Part shown: positions 60,401-64,000 of the stretch, in pieces
Layout of the letters: each line of letters starts with the position of its first letter
How positions within the stretch are numbered: the first letter of the stretch is position 1
Assembly: GCA_963924555.1 (NCBI GenBank)
Contig: OZ004590.1
Span: 4,186,501 to 4,250,500 of the forward strand
Length of the DNA stretch: 64,000 nucleotides
Direction of reading: 5' to 3'
Source of the DNA: Crambe crambe
Lineage: Eukaryota; Porifera; Demospongiae; Poecilosclerida; Crambeidae
Translations under genes and position numbers: made by a program
Notes under the pieces: model-generated
Database searches by the model: none
What the model saw: the letters and a program-made list of their open reading frames with translations, nothing else
What the model was told of the DNA's origin: nothing

Positions 60401-61843
60401 AATATACAAGAGTATAAAGTACCTTTCACAGTGACCTCCACTGGTCCCACTATCTCACTAGGATAGTGCTGGGAAAGGGCCCTCATACGAATACTGTGCA
60501 CACCTGGCTGAAGTGATATGGTGTGTGAAGTTGCAGAGGAAGCAACATCAATACCAGCACTGAAATCTGTTGAATCAGTTGTTATCCGGTACCCCATACT
60601 AGGTGGAGGGGATGGTGCAGTCCAGGAGACTAACACAATGCCAATCCCATTCTGTCTGACCATAAGGTTAATAGGAGTACCATTACCTGGATAAATTTTT
60701 CATCAGGAGTAATTATAATGATTGGCTCCTAATTAATTAATTGGCTCCAATCCCATTCTGTCTGACAATGAGGTTAGTAGGAGCTGCTGAGGCTGTTTGT
60801 GAGGAGCAGATAATAATGACTGGCTCTAAAACATGCCCTTCCCTGTTTCTGGAATCAATAGCTACATGTAGCTATAGTTATTATCATTCCTTAATAAGCA
60901 TCTGTGTCCTTGTGTATATACCATTACCTTCTATAGTGATATTGGAGGTGAGAGTGTTGGATGTGGCTCTATTGGAGACAGAGTACTGGTACACTCCAGG
61001 TAGCCTCCCAGTCACAGTCAGTGTGCTCCGATAGCGACTATCGTCATATGCCCTTGGATCAGTCACACCATTTACTCCAATGGAAATGCTGAATGAGCCA
61101 CCATTAGTGATGGGTGCACCATTTCTTGTCCAAGTGTAAGTTTCAGGAGGACCTCCTTCAGTATCACCAGCCAGAGTGAAGGATGGGGAGGCGGCCATAA
61201 ATGAAGATGATGTAATACTCACTCCAGTTATTCTAATAACACCATCATGTACTGGAGAAATAAATCATTTCATAGAATAAATATCTGGTAAATGTTAAAT
61301 CTGAAAATTTTTGTTGCTAGTCATTTATATTCATAGTCACCTTCCACTAATTACATAATGAAACTATGATAGTGTAAAGACTACAAGTAAGCTGTAACTA
61401 CGAGCTTCTTTCATAATCAGTTCAATTATCACTAAGTCTTGTTACAAAAAGATCACCTGTCACACCACCTCTTCTATAATAAAATCCCACAGGAACTGCT
61501 GTTGAAATATCACCATTCCGTCGACAAGTAAACAATCCATTATGATAATTAATTCCTGTAAGATTGACATCATTACTTCTCCCATCATTGACAATTTGGG
61601 CTATGAGGTTTCCACTTGGTATTATCTGGTAGATGAGCCTTTGATCCCTATTAGTGTCAAAGAGTGATGTACCATCTCCTGCCCACCAAGCAATAGAGCC
61701 AACTGTAGAGCTGCAGAATAGACCACCAGGACCATTAGGATTTCTGAGTGTTGGTGGAGATGAATACATAACAGTTTCAACTTCATCATGATATATCAGT
61801 GTTGGAATGCCTGTAATGTTATTTCCTCTCCAAGTAACAGTCA
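57403..61843 (-). CDS. Gene G: divergent Ig2-FN3x5 receptor, signal exon outside window
   Basis: Exons in coding order: NIg 61457-61843; Ig 60928-61251; FN1 60423-60686; FN2 60071-60367; FN3 59691-59978; FN4 59346-59624; FN5 58315-58620; transmembrane 57785-57902; tail 57622-57675; tail/stop 57403-57517. All are open and phase-compatible. The 5' domains are close to gene B, while FN4, FN5 and the membrane/tail exons are the most divergent in the array. The membrane exon reads ETYMCGRD, ISISVVVTFLLTVLL, NNTILFAVF, then a basic CKRSK. The tail keeps all three tyrosines: HTYEVT, VAYGQV (fits the ITIM consensus) and VYDNI. Conservation of these tyrosines in such a diverged tail suggests selection. 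The upstream region copies gene B/D intron 1 up to about 63832, so the signal exon probably lies beyond the right edge. Confidence 0.85.
58621..59345. other. Gene G FN4/FN5 intron
   Basis: Longer than the 85 bp or so in other genes; nothing recognised. The 57903-58314 intron is likewise featureless. Confidence 0.45.
60748..60788 (-). pseudogene. Fragment of FN1 exon 5' end in gene G intron
   Basis: Same partial FN1 fragment as in genes B and D. Confidence 0.6.
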
Positions 61844-62324
61844 CTGCATATAGAGAATATTTGGTCATGGTTACCATACATCAGAATTCTGGATAAGAGA
61901 TGGCTGTGTAATATGTAGTAATAGTAGAAATGTAACAACTCTAGCTAGTTATAAAGCTGATGAAGTCGATAAAAAGTGTGACATCTATTAAATTAAGTTT
62001 GGTGATCATACTTTTAATGCAGGCTGCAATACAGAGGTAAAAATTGGACATACATCAAAATAGGTAGAAATTGTAAGCGGAGACTTAAGTTACCCTTCTG
62101 ATCACCCAAACCTCCCTAATTCTACCTACAAGAGCTGTTACAGAACTCGTAAAGAGGAATGAAGTAAGGGTTGTCAGTAGTGTGGTTAGAGGTGGGAGGG
62201 ATCAGTAAAGGATAGCTAAGTTCTTGTAGCTAGTAGCTTCACATGCCATTAATGAAGGAAAATATTGTTATGATGAAAAATATACAAACCCTTAGCTAAG
62301 ATAACCACTCTAATATATAGTTAT

Positions 62325-63832
62325 AGGAATACACTTCTGAGAAACCTCTTAGCAGACCCTCCCAGAAGCAGACAAACTCCATAAAACGGAAAACCATCAA
62401 AGCGCATTTGGACTATCTCTGAACTCTGGACAATGGATAATCAGAATCAATATAAACTGCCCCCGAAAAGCAGACATTAGGTCACACCCACAAGCCACAC
62501 CCATAGATTACATGCTAAATGAGTGCATGAATGAAGAGGCAGATGAACATTATAGAGCTTTGAAAAAAATCACCTCCTTTAAGGAAAGCACTCGAATGAC
62601 TACTTTCTAAAATGAATCAGACACTCATTTTTTGCAGTACAAAGAATGTATAAGCCAAAATCTCCAAGATAAGGACAAAGATCTTTTCCTAATGTGTCCT
62701 TTATTCAGAGGTTCCATTGTATACAAAGGAAGATTGTCCTCTTCTTTATCGGAGCTTCACTGTATTCCTGCATAGTCCACTCAGGTCACTCTTGAAGGTA
62801 CGTATATTGAAGTTTAACAGCTAGTCAGTTATTTTTTTAGTTGGAAAAAAGAAAATATATACATTATTGGTTTACATTACTTGGTTGATTCAAAGCTAAA
62901 TAAACACTGAAAAGTAGCTATGCAACTCAAAAACAAGCCAGGCCATGCCCCCACATACGTATACTCTTTATAACATGTGTGTGCACTTTATCTTTATCGA
63001 TATCTGCAGCATAGCACTTTTCTATAGGGCTTGGGGGGTTAGACATTAAACAACGGGTTGGTAGCAAAATTAATGTTTACAAATGAAAAGAATGAAGTTT
63101 GGAAATGTGCTTGAATGACGGTACTAGTGCAGTGGGTTTACAGCTGCACTAGCTATAGAGTTTTTGTTTCCAAGCCCCAAAGCTTGTCTAAACTTTTTTA
63201 ATGTTTGTGTGTATGCATGGTGCTCATAATTATTAACAAGGAATATTATACAGTAGCTATCTTGAACTTAGCAATTATTTTAGCAAGTTCAATTGCTGCT
63301 GAGATAACTGTACAAATGAATAATGAATGGACCACTGCATGGAGTTTGTTTTCAACTTCATGCATTTCACCACATGAATATTGTTGTGTTTAGCTAATAA
63401 AACAAACACTCACATGAGGGGATCTAGAGCCATACAACTTTATGAGAGCAATATTTTATGGCTATAGCCATGATGTGAGTAATTGTATCATGCCTCATCC
63501 ACAATGTAGTACGTACACAATTTTGTTATGATAAACATGCATGGAAATCATGGTTGCTCTTATTTTGTACTATAGATGTAAACATCATCACTGGCTGAAG
63601 TTCGTGAATTCCACCATATGTATGCATGATTGTTATTGTAGCTATCTAATTATTAGCTCACATGAGAAGATTTATAATCTGTAAATTATGAGAGCATAAT
63701 TATAGCAATGTTGCACTGTTAACAGAAGCATTATAATTATGCACACTAAAATGTCCCAATTCACACAAACTATGCTGCATGTATACACTTTCATTTTTCA
63801 TAGTGTGCAAGATCATTGTATCAATCATGTCT
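62325..63832. repeat. Duplicated block, copy 3 (upstream of gene G NIg exon)
   Basis: Matches gene D intron 1 from about 36998 to 38520, including a pogo-like fragment, then diverges at about 63833. No gene seen in 61844-64000. Confidence 0.8.
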
Positions 63833-64000
63833 TGTTCTCTCTCTAGTCAATCATTGGGTAACATATCATGCTATACTTTCTAGCTATTACTTGTCTGCAT
63901 GCATTATTTCCATCTCTTTCTCGTGTGTGGGAGATTATGTATGTTATTGTACACAATCACTATTAGTCTAAGGTTAGTTACATGCACATTTAGATAGATA

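Overview
The window looks like animal nuclear DNA, most likely from a demosponge. Amphimedon queenslandica is my best guess, inferred from an AT-rich, compact, short-intron style, abundant TAGCTAGC words and Ig/FN3 receptors. I found no bacterial operons, rRNA, tRNA or CRISPR array.

The genic content is one tandem family, all on the minus strand, so every gene reads from high to low coordinate. A full unit is: signal-peptide exon; N-terminal Ig-like exon (NIg); second Ig-like exon (Ig); five fibronectin type III exons (FN1 to FN5); a transmembrane exon; and one or two small exons for a tail of about 60 residues with three conserved tyrosines. Each extracellular domain is exactly one exon, and every boundary from the signal peptide to the transmembrane exon is phase 1, so whole domains can be duplicated or lost in frame.

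Units from left to right: gene A (371-12071, 3' end beyond the left edge, first intron enlarged by a 6.8 kb palindromic transposon composite); gene B (12949-20918, intact, about 833 aa); gene C (23844-29019, one-base frameshift in its Ig exon); gene D (30241-41921, intact, about 825 aa); gene E (45900-54804, doubled ectodomain, broken by a nonsense codon and by a 165 bp element inside the transmembrane exon); pseudogene P (55434-56812); gene G (57403-61843, signal exon beyond the right edge). A, B, C and D have a nuclear-receptor-like DR1 sequence 57 to 83 bp upstream of the start codon. The spacers before genes C, D and E also hold eroded second copies of the FN5/transmembrane end.

Long introns and spacers are built from transposons: a 1.84 kb TTA-flanked element carrying a split retroelement-like frame and, nested in it, a Mutator-like element with 71 bp inverted repeats and captured gene fragments; a 2.9 kb TA-flanked element; pogo-, hAT- and foldback-type elements. 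The 5' half of B plus the 3' half of C is duplicated as the 5' half of D plus the 3' half of E, and the block starts a third time upstream of G.

The proteins should be single-pass surface receptors. Paralogs differ most in two loops of the outermost Ig domain, while the framework and tail tyrosine motifs (VAYEQI or similar, and VYDNA/VYDNI) stay constant. Together with frequent breakage and domain doubling, this resembles a rapidly evolving recognition-receptor cluster. A role in immunity or self-recognition is an inference.
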